DNA of 34,383 nt from Legionella sp. (GTDB lineage: Bacteria > Pseudomonadota > Gammaproteobacteria > Legionellales > Legionellaceae), in contig JAACPN010000021.1 in the NCBI GenBank assembly GCA_009995425.1, positions 1-34,383 on the forward strand, written 5' to 3'. The translations under genes and the position numbers were made by a program. The notes beneath the pieces were generated by a model, which did no database searches, was not told the origin of the DNA, and worked only from the letters and a program-made list of their open reading frames with translations. Of the stretch, positions 33,067 through 34,383 are shown one piece after another (within the stretch, counting starts at the first letter, position 1; every line of letters begins with the position of its first letter).

Positions 33067-33112
33067 ACTGTTAATCATTAGGTCGGCGGTTCGAGCCCGT
33101 CCCGGGGAGCCA
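33067..33112 (+). repeat. attR: right copy of the 46-bp attachment repeat
   Basis: This is a perfect copy of the tRNA-Asn 3' part without a 5' half, so it is not a functional tRNA. It marks the right border of the island, 158 bases from the integrase start. The chromosome resumes after it, with the original tRNA trailer (GGTTGTGGC at 33124-33132). Confidence 0.92.
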
Positions 33113-33218
33113 TACCACATAAGGGTTGTGGCGTCCTAGCTCGAAATTATCAAACCAAAATTTCCAAAAACGTTCCTCTAAACGTTCCTGCGCCCAATTT
33201 GTTAAGCAAATTTTATTG

Positions 33219-33224
33219 TATAAT
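33219..33224 (+). promoter_or_regulatory. Putative -10 box of the phosphotransferase gene
   Basis: TATAAT, a perfect -10 match, lies 30 bases before the start codon of the phosphotransferase. No good -35 box is visible at 16-18 bases; TTTGTT is 15 bases upstream. A ribosome site is only weakly present (AGGTAG at 33243-33248). Confidence 0.4.
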
Positions 33225-33254
33225 GTCGCCAATTCTCAATTCAGGTAGTTATTT

Positions 33255-34190
33255 ATGACCCACGCTTGGAATCAATCCATTGATATCAATGAACAGAAAG
33301 CCAAACAGCTTATTGAGTCACAACACTCTCTTATCGTTAAAACAATTCATCTATTGGATGAGGGGTGGGACAATCTAGTTTATCTTGTCAATGAAACCTA
33401 CATTTTTCGATTTCCTCGTAGAGATTTTGGGTTAGCTTGTATGGAAAACGAAATAGCCTTGCTGCCCTATATTGCAAGCCAAGTATCATTCCCACTCTCA
33501 GCACCGCAGTGGATTGGAAAACCGTCAGATTTATATCCATATCCCTTTGCGGGCTATCCGATGATTCCAGGCAAACCCGTTTCAGATATTGCTCAGTCAT
33601 TAATTGCAGATAATAATTTTGCTATAACACTCGCCTCATGGCTTTCCGAATTACACGCTATCCCTGTCACAGAGCCCTATGCGTCATTGATTAAAGGCGA
33701 ACAGGGCTGGCGATATGATGTTAACCATAGGATGTTGCGTTGCAAGGAAAATCTTAAGAACTATGAAAATTATTTCTTAGAATTAGGTTTTGATAAGGAA
33801 ATTTTGCTTGAAGTAATAGCATCATTACCTCATTTAACCTTCAAAGAAGATAAAAAATCCTACTTACATGCGGATTTGTATAGTAGGCATGTTGTTATGA
33901 ACTCTTTAACCTTTGCTCCATCAGGGTTAATTGATTGGGGAGATACACATATTGGTCATCCTGGAATTGATTTAGCTGTAGGTATGATTTTTACAGAAAA
34001 AACATTTCAAACATTTTTGAATGCTTATGGTGATGTAGACAACGAAACAATCAATCTCTTGCTGTTTCATGCTTTTTGCCATCACATGAGTTTTCTACCC
34101 TATACTTGTGAGCAAAATAGAAGCCATTTAAAACAATGGGCGTCAATGGTATTAGCCAGAGTAATCAATGAAATTAGAAAGCGATATTAA
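33255..34190 (+). CDS. Aminoglycoside-phosphotransferase-family kinase
   Basis: The 311-residue kinase-fold protein (APH/choline kinase family) has a glycine-poor ATP lobe, DEGWDNLVYLVNETYIFRFPRR with the Lys/Arg-type contacts, and an FAGYPMIPGKPVSD hinge. The catalytic loop is YLHADLYSRHVVMN (HxD), followed by LIDWGDTHIGHPGIDLA, the metal-binding Asp. The usual Asn after HxD is His, as in the HGDLY-RHLL subgroup. Substrate unknown; I do not recognise a named resistance gene. It is the first gene outside the island's attR. Its end overlaps the start of the truncated P-loop ORF by 23 bases. Confidence 0.82.
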   Translation: MTHAWNQSIDINEQKAKQLIESQHSLIVKTIHLLDEGWDNLVYLVNETYIFRFPRRDFGLACMENEIALLPYIASQVSFPLSAPQWIGKPSDLYPYPFAGYPMIPGKPVSDIAQSLIADNNFAITLASWLSELHAIPVTEPYASLIKGEQGWRYDVNHRMLRCKENLKNYENYFLELGFDKEILLEVIASLPHLTFKEDKKSYLHADLYSRHVVMNSLTFAPSGLIDWGDTHIGHPGIDLAVGMIFTEKTFQTFLNAYGDVDNETINLLLFHAFCHHMSFLPYTCEQNRSHLKQWASMVLARVINEIRKRY

Positions 34191-34305
34191 TTTTCTTGAT
34201 GCGTTGAATCAAACAACTCCCCAACGCATTATGATCATGGGACGTCCTGGAAGTGGAAAATCAACTTTTTCCATAAAACTACAATCCATCATGGATTTTC
34301 ATTAA
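34168..34305 (+). pseudogene. Truncated P-loop kinase fragment
   Basis: A 45-codon frame begins ATG 34168 inside the previous gene and reads QRIMIMGRPGSGKSTFSIKLQ, a Walker A motif of a small kinase of the adenylate-kinase-like / FlaR type. It reaches only MDFH before a stop at 34303. Full-length relatives continue for about 120 more residues, so the gene has been cut off by a deletion, insertion or recombination near 34285-34305. The remaining bases to 34383 are AT-rich and show no gene. Confidence 0.6.
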
Positions 34306-34383
34306 GATAAATCAGGTAACGCTACCGCCACTGAAATTAATTTTTAAGCCTCCCATCCAAGGTATGGATGTTTCATTTTTAAG

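Larger units (their letters stand above)
20257..33112. mobile_element. tRNA-Asn-integrated island, phage-satellite (PICI-like) candidate
   Basis: The island is about 12.9 kb between a 46-bp direct repeat of the tRNA-Asn 3' end. Near the right end on the minus strand lie tyrosine integrase, YhcG nuclease and an unknown protein. Next come an AlpA-like regulator, a 61-aa protein, a TOPRIM/DUF3987 primase, a Cys-rich protein and a terminase small subunit. The left half is cargo: a 3-TM protein, a HicA-like pair, a zinc-ribbon/Vsr nuclease, an XRE regulator and a small membrane peptide. There are no capsid, tail, large-terminase, relaxase or conjugation genes. Integrase, AlpA, primase and a lone TerS together are the hallmark of phage-inducible islands that redirect packaging of a helper phage. 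A decayed prophage is the alternative, but the genes present are intact. Confidence 0.75.

Noticed and set aside
33067-33112. A second tRNA-Asn gene
   Set aside because: Only the 3' part from the anticodon arm on is present, without D-arm and acceptor 5' strand; it is the attR repeat.
33255-34190. Acquired antibiotic-resistance gene
   Set aside because: The kinase belongs to the broad APH fold family, but I do not recognise any known resistance enzyme, and it lies outside the island.

Overview
The window looks like chromosome of a gammaproteobacterium, probably of the Legionellales / Coxiella-like group. This is inferred from the gene content: an A1-type aa3 oxidase operon, an OpdA-type M3 peptidase, a GIN-domain exported protein, an effector-like helical protein and a uvrB-aminotransferase pair. 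The core genes are tightly packed with good Shine-Dalgarno sequences. The segment after the tRNA gene is visibly more AT-rich.

Region 1 (1-3360) is a nest of mobile DNA. An IS30-family transposase gene is split by a group II intron (87-2311) that encodes its own reverse transcriptase/maturase. Intron pairing sites (EBS1/EBS2) match the 5' exon exactly, and removing the intron joins the two exons in frame to give a complete transposase of about 330 residues.

Region 2 (3628-20094) is the chromosomal backbone. It holds oligopeptidase A translationally coupled to a glutathione peroxidase, an alpha/beta hydrolase, and a convergent GIN-domain exported protein. A respiratory operon follows: tetraheme cytochrome c, ctaC, ctaD, ctaG, ctaE. 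Then come a CarF/TMEM189-like lipid desaturase, a large helical effector-like protein whose leader carries three 13-bp repeats, uvrB (minus strand), and an aspartate aminotransferase.

Region 3 (20181-33112) is a tRNA-Asn gene followed by an integrated island of about 12.9 kb. It is bounded by a 46-bp direct repeat of the tRNA 3' end. On the minus strand it has integrase, a YhcG nuclease, an unknown protein, an AlpA-like regulator, a 61-aa protein, a TOPRIM/DUF3987 primase, a Cys-rich small protein and a terminase small subunit. There is no terminase large subunit, capsid or tail gene. That gene set is what is expected of a phage satellite (PICI-like island), which would borrow a helper phage's capsids. 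The rest is probably accessory or defence cargo: a 3-TM protein of 542 aa, a HicA-like toxin with a shortened antitoxin, a six-zinc-ribbon protein with a Vsr-like nuclease core, an XRE regulator with a good operator candidate, and an unlisted 22-aa membrane peptide with its own promoter.

Region 4 (33113-34383) has an aminoglycoside-phosphotransferase-family kinase and a truncated P-loop kinase fragment.

The best candidates for something undescribed are the satellite-like island with its zinc-ribbon/Vsr nuclease module, the HicA-like pair with a headless antitoxin, and the intron-split IS30 transposase.
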